DNA from: Chlorella sorokiniana
Lineage: Eukaryota; Chlorophyta; Trebouxiophyceae; Chlorellales; Chlorellaceae
Assembly: GCA_025917655.1 (NCBI GenBank)
Contig: CP084615.1
Span: forward strand, 2,294,001 to 2,358,000
DNA length: 64,000 nucleotides
Direction: 5' to 3'
Part shown: piece after piece, positions 22,082 to 33,214 of the stretch
Layout of the letters: each line of letters begins with the position of its first letter
How positions within the stretch are numbered: the stretch's first letter is position 1
Translations under genes and position numbers: made by a program
The notes under the pieces: generated by a model
What the model was told of the DNA's origin: nothing
Database searches by the model: none
Seen by the model: the letters and a program-made list of their open reading frames with translations, nothing else

Positions 22082-22718
22082 CCTCCTGCGCCTTGCTGCG
22101 CTGCAACAGGCTGTGCGATGTGCACACGCTGTCAGCACGCCATAGACCGGCCGCTTTGCTACCGCTTGCAGTCAACAGGCTCTGTGGATCGCGGATCAGA
22201 CAGGGTGCAAGACAACCGACCTACAATCAGCCAGCGATCGTAGAGTGCGAGTGGTCCACAGTCTGCATGTTGAGAGCAGACCAAAAGTTGCGTGTCCTGC
22301 CTTGCACGGGACCGGTGTCGCGAACTCCAGACCTCGAGGACCGGCACATCAATTATCGAATTGTCGCCATCGGAGCATACATCAACGCAGCAACGTAACC
22401 GGAAGGCCTCCATCTCAACACCCGGCGACCCATCATCGCGTAAAAGACCGCGGCGGCCCAGGCAACACCTCCGGTAGCCTCATAGGGTGGAAAGGGCGTG
22501 CAAGGTAGGTTGTCAGAGCTGTATATGAAGCGAGCGCTCTGGGTTGGCGACCGTCTTGCGGCCACGACCGCTGCCGGACAGTGTGGGCAGCCTCGACATG
22601 AGATCTCGCTCACAAAAGCTCGTCTGATGAGGGCGGAGGGCATGCGGTTGCTCCGCCTCAGCACCCCGACAACCCTGTTGGGGCCTTACTGCTCCAGAGC
22701 CCCTGCCCCTGCCCGCAG
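22082..22718. promoter_or_regulatory. Divergent region between AP-1 sigma and the MA3-domain gene, including the unplaced first exon of the latter
   Basis: About 640 bases. It should contain two promoters and the first exon of the MA3 gene, since the first recognisable MA3-gene exon at 22719 begins with an acceptor. Candidate donors are seen at 22505 (GTAGGT) and near 22537, but no upstream coding piece could be recognised. Confidence 0.45.
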
Positions 22719-25700
22719 GCTGTTCACCTAGCGGCCCCCGTCTTTGACGAGCTCGACATGCGCAAGCCAGGCAACGTGGGAGGGGAGCGGCCCTCGCCGT
22801 CGTTCCTGACGCAAGAGCAGCGGGAGGCGCTGGATGCCGCGCTGTTGAAGAAGCGCGCGGAGCAGCGTGAGTGCAGATGCACCCTTGCAGGCAGCCGGGC
22901 GATGTACTTGGGTGGGGATTGGTGTCTCTATGCGCTTGGCCCCTAATGCTGAGTTCACCTTGTTGCCAAACGCCCATTGGTGGGTTTGCGAACCCCCAAA
23001 GGCTCAGCACCCGGCTGTTGCCCTGCCCACCGTTGATTGCTGGCATGCCCTTCTACTCGCACACACTGACGTGCTGCACCATCTCGAACGCACCCGCGCA
23101 GCTGCACAGCCCGCCCCTACCAGCGGCTTGGGCGGCGAGGACGGCCTCACATCCAAGCCGCAGCTGGGCAAGAACCCTCACAGCGAGGGCATCAAGACCA
23201 AGCGCGACCTGCAGCACGACCACCACCTCAATCGCAGGGGCAAGGGTACGTGGGCCGGCAAGTCCTGAAGGGCGCCTTGCCGCAGCTGTGCCCAGCGCAA
23301 CTGCCCCTGCACCCTTCCAATGCGGGCCTTTAAAGCGGGCCATCGGTACGCACGCCAGCAACGTTTTGCCGCTTGCCTCCCCGTCAAACCCGTGCCACAG
23401 GCACCGGGCGCGCCAAGAAGAGCGGCGCTGGCGGCAAGTACACGTGGGGCACTGCCATGCTGGCGGACGGCGATGAGGTGGTGGACCAGAACGACCCAAA
23501 CTACGACTCGGGTGGGTGCCTGCGCTCCGGGAGGGTGCCCAAAGGCGGTGGCACGCTGAGCTCACGTTACGTTTATGCTGTGTGCTGGCGGCTCGGTCGT
23601 CTGGCTGTGTTTCGACGCCACGCGCAAGTGGTTGTTGGTTGGGCTGAGTAGGTCAAGGGCATGGAAGCTGACTCCGGGTTGCCGCCTCCCCTGATCCAAA
23701 CGTCTCAGGCAACGACGACAGCCGCACCGTGTCCTTCCAGGAGGAGCGCAGCACCCAGATTGCCGTGTTCAAGCGCGCGGTGCGTGGGCCATCCCTGCTA
23801 TACACACACACACTCCTTTTCTCTGTGCGCTCCAGGCAACACACGCTCACACTCACACCACCTCGTTTGTCCCCACCAGGTGGCCATGCTGCTCGAGGAG
23901 TACTACAACAGCGGCGACCTGAACGAGGCGGCGGTGTCGCTGCAGGTGAGGGCGGGCACAGGAGGGAGGGCAGGGCGCTGCGGCTCGTCCCTGCCGGTAA
24001 CCTCCTTGCAAGGGCCGTATCCCTGCAGAAGGCCAGCTCTAGTCCTCTATAGCCCCGATCTTTGCCATGATGTGGGCCCTGAATAGTTCAACAGCAGACA
24101 CGCCCACCCACACATGTGCCCCCCCCAACCCCCCTTCAGGAGCTGGACCACCCCGAGTTTGGGCACTACTTTGTGAAGCGCGCGCTGGCCACCGCGCTGG
24201 ACAAGCACGACCGGGAGCGGGAGATGACGAGCGTGCTGCTGTCCACGCTGTACAGCGAGGTGGGCGCGGCGGAACGGGGCTGTACGGCGGTATGGGACTG
24301 TACAGCTGTGCCGCAATAGGCTGGGTCGTGCGACAACAGCAAGGCTGGCCCTGGGCAAGGTACCCCTGCGCTCCACAGGCACCTGCCCGGAGCTTCGCGC
24401 GGCCGGCCGGCACGCGGAGCCTCTCACCCGCCTGCCCCGCCCACCCTGCCTGCCCCTGCCAGGTTGTTGTGCCCAGCCAGGTGCGCAAGGGGTTCATGGC
24501 CGCCATCGACGCCCTGGACGACCTGCGGCTGGACGTGCCCGACGTTGTCGACCAGCTGGCGCTCTTCATCTGCAGGTGGGGGCGCGGGGGTGGCTGGTGC
24601 GCAGGTGGTGTAGGTGCATGGGGGCTTGTGGTTGGTGCAGGGGCGCATGGGCTGCGTGTGCACGGCGGCCCCTTGGAGCGAGGCCGCCTGGACCGCTGCC
24701 ACCTGCAAGGATGCTTCTCCACACAGCAGAATGCCGCCAACTTTTTCACACAAGGCACGCTTCCCACCCCCGCCCCAGGGCGGTGACGGACGATGTGCTG
24801 CCGCCGTCGTTTGTGGCGCGGGTCGAGGGCGTCCCCGGCTCGCTGGCTGCGGAGCTGAAGCACAAGTGCGAGCTGCACCTGGGGGCCAAGCACGCGGGCG
24901 AGCGGCTGCAGCGCTGCTGGGGCTCGGGCGCGGGGTTCAAGTTTGACGAGACCAAGGAGTCGATCCGCAGCATGCTGCAGGTGGGCGGCGGGCGGGGCGG
25001 GGGCCCGGCCCGCCTTCCTGGCCAGCTGCTGGCAGGGCTGGGGGCCGGGCACCGCATCTGGGGGCCGCCCGTCACTTGCCCACCTCCCAATCGAGGCAAT
25101 GTCCGGCCTTCCCCCGCTTCGTCTCTTTTCACTAGCCCCGTTCCCCCAACAAGTCAACGTGGGTGATCTGTCGGTGACTTCCTTCCCCCAGGAGTATGCG
25201 TCCAGCGGGGACCAGGCGGAGGTGGCCCGCATCCTGCGCGACCTCGCCGTGCCCTTCTTCCACCACGAGCTTGTGAAGCAGGTGGGCGGGGCGGGGCGGG
25301 GTGCAGGCGTCGCTGGCTTGGGAGCTCACCTGAGGGCGCACCTGGTGGGCAGGCTGAAGGCTCCATTGCTGCAGAGCGCAGCACCTCGACCGCTGCCGCC
25401 CGCGCCCTTTGCGCGCGCAACCCTGCCCGCAGGCGCTGCTGCTTGGCATGGACAGCGGCAACCTGGACCCCTGGCTGGCGCTGCTGGGCAAGCTGAATGA
25501 GACGGGGAGGTCTCCGCTTCTCAGATGACCAAGGTGGGGCTGCGGTTGAGGTTGGGCAAACGGCAGGCAGCGGCTTGATGTGCGGTCGCTTGCGGGGCTG
25601 CGACTGCACGCAGGCTGCTTGCCGCTGTCCATGGCCATTCGGGAGCGGTGCCTCACACAGCGTGGAGCGCGTTTGCGATGCGCGTCACGAGCACTTACGC

Positions 25701-26932
25701 TTCACTAGCGGTCAACACGTCGGTTGCAAACATCCTGGCCCCCTCGGCTGCTTCTGCGCAGGGCTTCCAACGGGTGGCGGACAACCTGGCCGACACGCAG
25801 CTGGACAACCCGGCGGCGAGGGACCGCTTTGAGGCGGTGGTCAAAGCCGCTCTGACGGGTAAGGCTCCTCCGGGGCCCGGCCCGGCAGTCAGCAGCTTTG
25901 CAGCAGCCTGTGCTGACCAGCCGGCAGGCGGTGAGCTGGCTTGCACAGCCTCCTGCCTCCTAGCGTGCTGTTCTGGCTGGTTGACTGGTCGTTGGCTATG
26001 GCGCCCCTGTTGCAGGCGGGTGGATAGAGGAGGGCTTCTCGGGATCCCCCACCTCCCCCGGTGAGCTCCAGCAGCCCGTCTCCGCTCCCACACACACACA
26101 CACACCGTGCCCTGCTTGCGTCCAGTGGATGAGGCCCTCCATGCTGCTGCTCCTTTCTCTCGTACAGCTGCCATGGCACCGGCGCCAAGAGGTTGACTGT
26201 GTGACCCCTGCCCGCCCGCTCGCTGCAGGCACCCCTGGCACGCCTGGCGCGGAGCTCAACGGCAACGGCCACACGCCCTTCCACCCCAGCGTGCAGGCCT
26301 TCAAGGCCGCCGCCCTGGACATTGTGCGGGAATACTTCGACTCGGGTGCGCTGCATGCTGCACCTGAGAGTACGGCTGCAGGTGGCGGCGGCTGATGGTG
26401 GCGGTGGCTGGGGGCCCTCGTGCAGCCGGGGTGCCGCCTCATTTGCTGCCGAGCAAAGCCTGCAGCGGCAGCCTGTCGCGCCCGCTAGGCCTGCGTCTCA
26501 CATCGCTGTCTGTGCCGCTGTGGCTGCCCTTCCCCAGGAGATGCGCGTGAGGTGGCTACGCGGCTTCTGGAGCTGGAGGAGCCGGGCTTCAACAACATCT
26601 TTGTCAAGCACGTGCGCACCGCTGGGCAGCCACCTGCCCGCCTGCCTCGCTGCCTTGCTGCCCGTCCACCGCTCTGCTCTGCATGCGTTGCAGAGATGCC
26701 CCACCCCAACCCCATCCTCCAACCCCCAACCCCTTCACACACACACTCCCCACTCAACCCTCTCGCCCTTCATCTGTGCCCTGGCTCTGCCCCCCCCACC
26801 TGTGCCCCGCCCGCAGGCCGTCCAGCTGGCCATGGACCGCAAGGACCGCGAGCGCGAGCTGGTGTCGGCGCTGCTGCCGGAGCTGGTGCCGAGCGTGATC
26901 AGCGAGGACCAGGTGCGTGTGCGTGTGTATTC

Positions 26933-26966
<34 letters not shown>

Positions 26967-28548
26967 GGCGCTCTTGATCGGCGAGGATCGAGGAGTGCGG
27001 GAGGGCCTGGGGGAGGACCTCCTCATGGTTGTGGCAGTCGCCGTTGCAGCACCTGTCCTCCTGGCCAGCGATTCTGCACTGCCGCAGCAGGTGTACTAAC
27101 AGTAGCATGTCCATGGCGCGCCGCTGGGCTGACCCCGCGCCGTGTGCCCCCCTGCCCTCCCCTCGCTGCTGCCAGGTGTCCCTGGGCTTCACCCGCCTGC
27201 TTGCGGGCGCCGACGACCTGTCGCTAGATATCCCAGAGGCGGGCGCCTGCTGGGCCTCTTCTTGGGTGAGCACTGCCCGTGGCAGCCTGCGCTGCTGGGC
27301 CCTGCAACGGCACGAGGGACGCAGGAGGGGGAGCCCGGGGAGCTGGCACTGGCACTGGCAGGGCACCCTTGTTGGCCTCGCGTGCGTCCCCGTCCGCTTA
27401 TATGCTTGCAATATATGCTTGCGTGAGCAGATGTTTTCGCGCGAAAGCACATGCGCATGCGCTTTGATGTTCCTGTGCACACAAGGGCGCGAGCATGTGC
27501 CGCCTGCAGGCCGTGCCGTGGTGGACGAGGTGGTGCCGCCGCGCTTCCTGGCGGAGGCGGTGCCGCAGCTGGACCCCGACTCTCTGGGGCTGGCGGTGGT
27601 GCAGGAGACGGGTGGGTGGCGGCGCGGGGCAGGGGGAGGAGGCGAAAAGCAAGTGCGGTGGCCGCACGCTGGCTGGCCACGCTGGTGGCCCTGCCACCGA
27701 TGTCTGTCTGTGCGATGCCAAGAAGGGGCGCCGCGTTGAGGGGCCTGGGATGCGTCGCTGACGGGGTGCCGCCCCCTCCTGCTTCCCGCCACAGGCACCT
27801 TGCTGTCGGCCAGGCACGCCGCGGAGCGGTTTGACGCGTGCTGGCATGGCGGGCTGGCGACGGTGGAGGCGCTGCGCGGCCAGATGGATGCGCTGCTCAA
27901 GGAATACTTGCTGTCCGGGGACTTTGGGTGAGACGGCGGGAAGGGGCGGGTGTGCAGGGGTCACCCGAGCCTTGTTGGGTGGGACCGCGTCGGCGAGGGT
28001 GGGAAGCCGTCAGCCGCCGGCGCACCATCTGGGCAGCTGGAGAGCAGTGCACTTGTACAAGCCCTTTTCACCCCCTGCTTTCTTCTCCACTGCAGCGAGG
28101 CGGAGCGCGGCCTGCAGGGCCTGGGGTCCCCCACTTCCACCACGATTTCGTTGCTAGGTGGGTGGGCTGCCGCGCCGCACAGCCTGCGACAGCGGCAGGC
28201 AGCGGTGGCGCCGTTGCCCCCACACCCGCTGGGCAGCATGCTGCGCCGACCGCCGCCGGCGCTGCCAGGCACCGCGCCGACCGCACCCTTGCCCGCGTTT
28301 TCCTCCTTCCGCTGCTGCAGGAGCCTGCTGGCTGCCATGGAGCAGGAGGGAGAGGCGGGCAAGGTGCTGGGCCTGCTGCGCCAGCTGGCGTCGGGCGGCG
28401 AGGTCACCCAAACGCAGATGGCCAAGGGCTTTGGCCGCGTGGAGGCCCGCCTGGAGGACCTCAGCCTGGATGTGAAGCGCGCCCGGAGCTCTTTGCGCAG
28501 TTCAAGCAGCAGGCGCTGGAGCAGGGCTGGCTGTCGGCCTCCGCGTGA
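22719..28548 (+). CDS. MRF/PDCD4-like translation regulatory factor with four MA3 domains
   Basis: Plant MRF proteins bind eIF4A through MA3 domains and adjust translation under TOR control; that role is inferred from the family. The first sure exon starts after CCCGCAG at 22719 (AAPVFDELDMRKPGNVGG); the true start lies upstream. A basic linker follows (HHLNRRGKG, AKKSGAGGKYTWG, ADGDEVVDQNDPNYDSG). MA3 repeats: 1 at about 23760-24576 (LEEYYNSGDLNEAAVSL, HYFVKRALATALDKHDRE), 2 at 24940-25860 (EYASSGDQAEVARILRDL, FFHHELVKQ, GFQRVADNLADTQLDNP), 3 at 26270-27240 (IVREYFDSGDAREVATRL, AVQLAMDRKDRERELV), 4 at 27850-28548 (LLKEYLLSGDFGEAERG, ending FKQQALEQGWLSASA). About 19 exons. The conserved frame is interrupted at G or C runs near 25504-25507, 28123-28126 and 28482-28484, each one base short; since all three are of the same kind they look like sequence errors. 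Confidence 0.88.
26935..26963. repeat. (TG)n microsatellite
   Basis: About 14 TG units in an intron of the MA3 gene, just after the donor of the exon ending SVISEDQ. Confidence 0.9.
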
Positions 28549-29614
28549 TGCCTGCAGCTCTTTGGTGAGGGCTGGGAGGCTGGCTGCTGAGGTGCAAGGC
28601 ACGCGGGCGTTCAGGCCTGTGCTGGCACCTCCGCTGTTGCCAGACAGGATGCCCGCGGCGGTTCACCTGCAGCCCTGGCTGCAGCACCGCCCGCAGCGCT
28701 TTTCTCAAACCTTGCTTTCCCCATCAAACTTGTTAAAGCACCAATCTTGATATAAATCTCGCTCTCCCTCCTCGCGGCTTGGCAGCAGCGTGCGCCATGG
28801 CGCCCCCTCCGCATGAACACCCAACCGCTTGCTTTTTCACTGTCTTCCCCATCCCCTGCGCGCCTGCCTGCCCTCCTGCGCTTTTGCTCCTCGCGTCCCA
28901 TGCTGGCAGCCGCCGAGCGCCCCTTGGCACCGGCCTCCAGCGCCAGGCAGCGGCCAGCGCTCGCACAGCGATTTGTCGCTCGTGCGGCCTGCCTGCCTGC
29001 CTGGCCCTTGTACCACTACAGCCGCAGCAGTGAGCGGCCTGACAGCCAGCACGTCCTGTCGCCTTGTTTTTATTGTTACCGCTCGCAGTTGCATGCAGTG
29101 TCTGTGCTGCGCGGCGCTGGCGGCGCCGCCAGCAGCCCACTATGTTTCGAGCAGTGTAAGAGAGACAGAGCCACGATGGCAGCCACAATGAGCGGCGGGA
29201 CGCAGGGCCAGCCACTGTGCAGGCTGAGATGAGTGTACAGGCAGGAAAAGTCAGAAGGCATGGGGTGTCGGCCAAGGCCATGCGGCATGCTTGCGAAGGG
29301 AAGGGAAAACTGACGTGGGGCCAGCATAACGAACGCAAAACCAAGGGCGGGCAAGGGTCAGTCCAGCATGAAGGAATCAGCCAGGCAATCGCATCCACTC
29401 CTCCAACGATGGGGATGCCAGAAAGGCAGGGCGCGGCCTCACAGTTTGTGGTGCAGCAGGCAGCGGGAGTGGTGGAACTGCCCCCGGAGGCTGCTGAGCT
29501 CCTGCTGAACTGAGTGTAGGCTGCGTTAGGGCCAGGTGTGATGCATTTTTCTGGTCGCTGCCTGCCGCATTGTCTGGAAACCCTTGCAGCCCTTGGCCTG
29601 GTGCGCAGGCATAA
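28549..29614. other. Convergent intergenic region: 3' tails
   Basis: About 1.07 kb between the MA3 gene stop and the stop of the minus-strand orphan ORF. The plus strand is pyrimidine-rich in its first 500 bases, as in other 3' tails here. Open frames here are short and carry no recognisable domain. Confidence 0.45.
29155..29159 (+). terminator. TGTAA polyadenylation signal, candidate for the MA3 gene
   Basis: TGTAA on the plus strand, about 600 bases after the MA3-gene stop. It would give a 3' untranslated region of about 0.6 kb. Confidence 0.4.
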
Positions 29615-31252
29615 CTAGCATGTCCCGAATGGTGCCGCATGGGGGAAGGGCGAGGTGTAGGCAGCCACAGCCACGGCGGCGGATGCCGCAGCCTCGGCCT
29701 CTGCTACCGCAGCCGCCGCGCTGCCCGACAGAGCCAGCTGTGTGGAGTCACCGCTGTTTGGCAGGGGGCTGCAGGCTGCTTGGCGTCCCGGCCGACTGGC
29801 AGGGGGTCCCAGGCCGGCGGCCAGATGCGGTGCTGGGGAGAGGGGAAGGCAGCCAAAGAGGGCATCGATGCTCCAGTCTTCCTGTTCTATCAGCCGAGCC
29901 AGGTCGGCGGGGTCCATCGGTGCAGCTGGCAGCTGCCCATCCGCCAGCAGCCGCGTCGGCGGCGCAAGCCCCGCCAGCAGCACTGCAGACGGCGAGGGGA
30001 AAGGCGGCGGCGGCTGCGGCTGCGCTGCCAGGCGGCCCCGCGCCGGGGCCGGCCTGCGCGCTGTTGCTGTGCTCCTGCAGCATCCATGCCAGGGGGTCAG
30101 CATGGGGCTGCTGCGGCCAGTTGCTGCCTGTGCCTCGCCTCCAATCAGCAGGACTGGGGGCGTCCTCAAGCGATCCAGCAGCTCGACTGCCTGCTGCGCC
30201 AGCCGCACATCGGGCGCAGCCTCCTGAAAGGGCGGCACCCGCTGCTGCTGACCGGGCCGCGGCGCAATGCTTCCCACGTCTGTGTCTGCAGGCGCGTGCA
30301 GCTTGGACAGCAGAAGCATGCCTGGCGCGCTGGAAGCAGGCTCTTGGCTGCCTGGATGGCGGTGCGGCGGGGCAGCAGCCGCCGAGGACCGCCTTTGCTG
30401 CCGTCTAGTGCCTGGCGCCGCCACTCCACTCCAGGATCCTTCTGCAGGAACGCCCTGCAGCCTCCCTTCGGCTGCTTGCTTGCCATGTGGCAGTGACAAG
30501 CGTATCTTTGTCCGTGTGGCCTGCCTCACCGTCCTCTCATGGTTCTGCCCCAGCTGTTGCTCGTGCCAAAGCCCCTCCGCCTTGAACGCTGCAGCTTGAT
30601 TGCCGCTGCGAGCGGCTGCGTCTGCAGCTGTCTGCTGGACCTGGTCGCCTGCTGCCCAGCCTACCGCAATCTCAGCGGCAGCAGATAGAACGACAGCTGC
30701 TGGGCAGGGGTAGCCCACAGCTGGCGGCTCGAGTGCGCTGCGGCTCGGCTGCGCATGCTGCGGGCTGCCCCGCGCAACTTGCATGGATGAGCCTGTGTGC
30801 TGCATGCAAGGGTGCCCCTCTGGGGGCCGCTGACATGCTGTCTGCTGCCCAGCTGGACCAACCGCAGCAGAGAAGACGAGGGGCACAGAAGGGGGCATGG
30901 TCTCACTAACAGGGAGCGACAGGCAAAGCATCCGCTCTGTCTGCTGCTCCTCCTTTCCTGCGCCTCCCACTTGCTGGCTCGGCTGCCTGACCAGCCCTTT
31001 GCTGCGCCTGGCGCCAGCTTTGGGCCGAGCGGCAGGCTTCGCCACCATGCCTCCGGCAGCAAGTTGCCGATCGCCAGCTTCAGCGGTGGTGTCAAGTGCA
31101 TCCGCTGATGCGGAGCCGGGCTGTGCTGGCTGCTGGCTGGCTTGGCTGCCAGGCAGCAGCTCCTGGATATCTCGATCCCTGCCACGGCTGGCAGCATACT
31201 TCTGCACAGGGTCACATACGGTGCAGCTCGTCATTTCGAACCCGCAACCCAC
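29615..31252 (-). CDS. Unrecognised low-complexity protein (about 545 residues, possibly nuclear)
   Basis: A single uninterrupted frame on the minus strand; no family was recognised. Visible features: a basic patch near residue 75 (KPAARPKAGARRSKG) that could be a nuclear signal, long Gln/Ala/Pro/Ser-rich stretches, one denser segment near residues 360-390 (VRLAQQAVELLDRLRTPP), and a compact acidic-hydrophobic segment near the end (DLARLIEQEDWSIDALFG) of the sort seen in activation domains. It ends in a run of Ala/Glu then SPFPHAAPFGTC. The 5' end is open to doubt: an acceptor-like CCTGTGCAG lies about 50 bases inside the ORF, so the first exon may lie upstream in 31260-32250. Shorter open frames exist on the opposite strand, which lowers confidence; it could also be a chance ORF in GC-rich DNA. 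Confidence 0.45.
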   Translation of the reverse strand: MGCGFEMTSCTVCDPVQKYAASRGRDRDIQELLPGSQASQQPAQPGSASADALDTTAEAGDRQLAAGGMVAKPAARPKAGARRSKGLVRQPSQQVGGAGKEEQQTERMLCLSLPVSETMPPSVPLVFSAAVGPAGQQTACQRPPEGHPCMQHTGSSMQVARGSPQHAQPSRSALEPPAVGYPCPAAVVLSAAAEIAVGWAAGDQVQQTAADAAARSGNQAAAFKAEGLWHEQQLGQNHERTVRQATRTKIRLSLPHGKQAAEGRLQGVPAEGSWSGVAAPGTRRQQRRSSAAAAPPHRHPGSQEPASSAPGMLLLSKLHAPADTDVGSIAPRPGQQQRVPPFQEAAPDVRLAQQAVELLDRLRTPPVLLIGGEAQAATGRSSPMLTPWHGCCRSTATARRPAPARGRLAAQPQPPPPFPSPSAVLLAGLAPPTRLLADGQLPAAPMDPADLARLIEQEDWSIDALFGCLPLSPAPHLAAGLGPPASRPGRQAACSPLPNSGDSTQLALSGSAAAAVAEAEAAASAAVAVAAYTSPFPHAAPFGTC

Positions 31253-32252
31253 TCAAACAATCGGCCGACAGTGCGGATTATCCAGCAATATTTGCCACAA
31301 AAGAGCAAGGAGGCACACAAATCTGCGCCTTTGTGTAGTTGCTTGGCCTGATTGCTGACGCGGCAGCCTGCTTGCCTTCATGGCCGCCAGCAGCCCCCCG
31401 CGCCGCTTCTTGGGAGGCTCTGCCAGCCCATGCAAGCGTTGTGCAGAACGCGCCGTGTCTGCAGACATCCACCAACCCAAAGGGCATGAATAAATGCAGA
31501 GTCGTGAGCAAATCAATCTCTGTCCTTGCCTGACACGCTGCGGCTTGCATCTGTGTTGGCATCGCTGTCCATGGGGCGTCAGCCAGGTCGCCGCCGCCGC
31601 GAATCACCGGCGGCTTATTAAACCCGTCGTCTGTGGCAGCCGCAGGACAGCCGACTTGGCTCCAATAGGAGGCTCTAAAAGTCAGCAGTTTCGAATGATT
31701 GTTGCCGCTTCTTCCTCAGAAACCAGCCTCGGGTGTCGGGTGAAGGCCACTGGCAAAAACAGAACGCAAGCTTCCGGTAAAGCAGCGACAATGTGTCGCC
31801 AGACACTCGCTTTGGGGGCAAGCAAAGCGCTTTTAGCCGGGCTTTGTGATATACCTGCTGCTCAATGAGGGCTGGGAACGGGTCCTTGCAGACCAGTGAA
31901 GACATAGTTCCACTTATTGTTGATATCAAGCATGGTAGCACGACAAGGCGCGGCTTGAGTTCGACGAGGAGAGCAAAAGGCACAGCGAGTCTCCTGTGGA
32001 CAACCGGGTAAGAGGGGCAGCGTTCCTACGGCTTCTAGGTATATTTGGTCAAGTTTATGACAGGAATGTGCCCAGTATGCCGATGTTGAGACTGCGCCGG
32101 AAGCAAAAGAAAGTCGTCCCGTCTTTGCATTGACCACATCGATTCCTCACTGTGTCGCTGACAGTTCAGCACAGCGAGCACAAAGCTACGTTGCTGGACA
32201 GCAGCAGGCGCACAATAGGCTTAGTTGACTGGTGCCGGACAGCGGAGCAGCC
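31253..32252. promoter_or_regulatory. Divergent intergenic region between the orphan ORF and the small unknown gene
   Basis: 1.0 kb, clearly less GC-rich than its surroundings. It should hold the promoter of the small plus-strand gene and perhaps the first exon of the orphan ORF. No recognised gene, repeat or element. Confidence 0.4.
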
Positions 32253-32972
32253 ATGGCAAACTACATCGGCGACAAGTTCAAGCAAGAGGATGTAGATAGA
32301 TTGGTGAGTGCATGAAGCTCGCAAGTATGCGCTTTCTACGCCGAACAGGCCCGTGTGCACCGGCTGGCTGCTGGACTTCATGGCGGCGCCGCCATTGAGA
32401 ACTCTTGGTGTCTATCACCTGCAGAAAGATTTTGAGCGCCGCGCAGACCCCAACGACAGGAATGCTCAGGTTTTGCTTGACGAGATGCGGCAGCACATCA
32501 AGAAGGTGGGTGCGTCCAGGGCTCCAGCCTGCGTCGGCACATTTCCGTAGCAGCGCGTCCCATCGGTTGCACTGTGGAGCCCTGCCGCCCTGCCCCCTGG
32601 CTAGCAGCTGGAAGACATGCGCAAAAACGAGGACCCCCGCCTCTCCTTTTCCACCCCGGAGTTCAAGGAGGCGCAGCGCATCTTCACCGAAAACTTCAAG
32701 GCGAGGCGGGCAGGCCGCAGCGCCGCTGCCACCCCCTCTTGCCACGCACAACCCAGCCCCCGCCCCGTCTCTGCTGGCTGCCGCGACCCCGCCCGCGCCC
32801 CGCCGCCCCCACATCCGCTGCCGCAGAAGAACTTCAACCGGCCGGTGGAGTGGGGCCTGATCAAGGACCACGCCTGGTCCACACCCGCCCTGCGCAAGCT
32901 GGACGCCCCGTGGACGTGGACGGCAACCCCTGGCCGCTGGACGCGGACGGCAAGCCCATCTTGAAGACGTGA
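32253..32972 (+). CDS. Small conserved-looking protein of unknown function (about 122 residues)
   Basis: Four pieces join in phase 0. Exon 1 from ATG at 32253 is MANYIGDKFKQEDVDRL; exon 2 after CACCTGCAG is KDFERRADPNDRNAQVL ending in HIKK; exon 3 after CTAGCAG is LEDMRKNEDPRLSFSTP to FTENFK; exon 4 after GCCGCAG is KNFNRPVEWGLIKDH and ends VDVDGNPWPLDADGKP. The product is hydrophilic and rich in charged residues, with no signal peptide or membrane segment. The donor after exon 3 would be GC (AAG|GCGAGG); alternatively the frame stays open through that stretch and the piece is not removed. The C-terminal VDVDGNPWPLD frame is reached only if the C run at 32906-32909 is one base short. The regular codon use and well-placed introns argue for a real gene. 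I do not recognise the family. Confidence 0.65.
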
Positions 32973-33214
32973 GCAGCCGGCGGGGCGCACCGCGGCAGGC
33001 CATGGGCTGCTGCCCAGCTGCCACGACACGGCACACTCCAGTCCCTGCTGGGCTGTCGGCGCAAGCTGTGCGGTCCGCAGTGGTGACAAACGTTGGGTTG
33101 CAAACATCAAGCGTGTTCAAGTCTCAGGATGTGACGGCCAGCTGAAAGCAGAGCAACGGGAAGCGGGAAGGAGAAGCAAGGGAACACAGGGTGGTTGGGT
33201 GGGTGAGGCAGCGC

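Noticed and set aside
22245-22508. Open frame just upstream of a GTAGGT donor as first exon of the MA3 gene
   Set aside because: It lacks an ATG in a good context and the product has no family resemblance, so the first exon was left unplaced.
25500-28500. MA3 gene as a pseudogene because of three frame interruptions
   Set aside because: All three are single-base shortfalls at G/C runs, the same as in essential genes nearby (eIF3m, Rrp6, HisG), and all motifs and splice sites are intact.
29584-30496. Plus-strand open frames of 270-285 codons opposite the orphan ORF
   Set aside because: Arg/Pro/Cys-rich composition typical of antisense reading of GC-rich sequence; no domain and no splice logic.
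31225-31252. TTCGAACCCGCAACCC looked like the T-arm/B-box of a tRNA on the minus strand
   Set aside because: The bases that should pair to form the T stem do not, and no D-arm, anticodon stem or acceptor stem is found around it.
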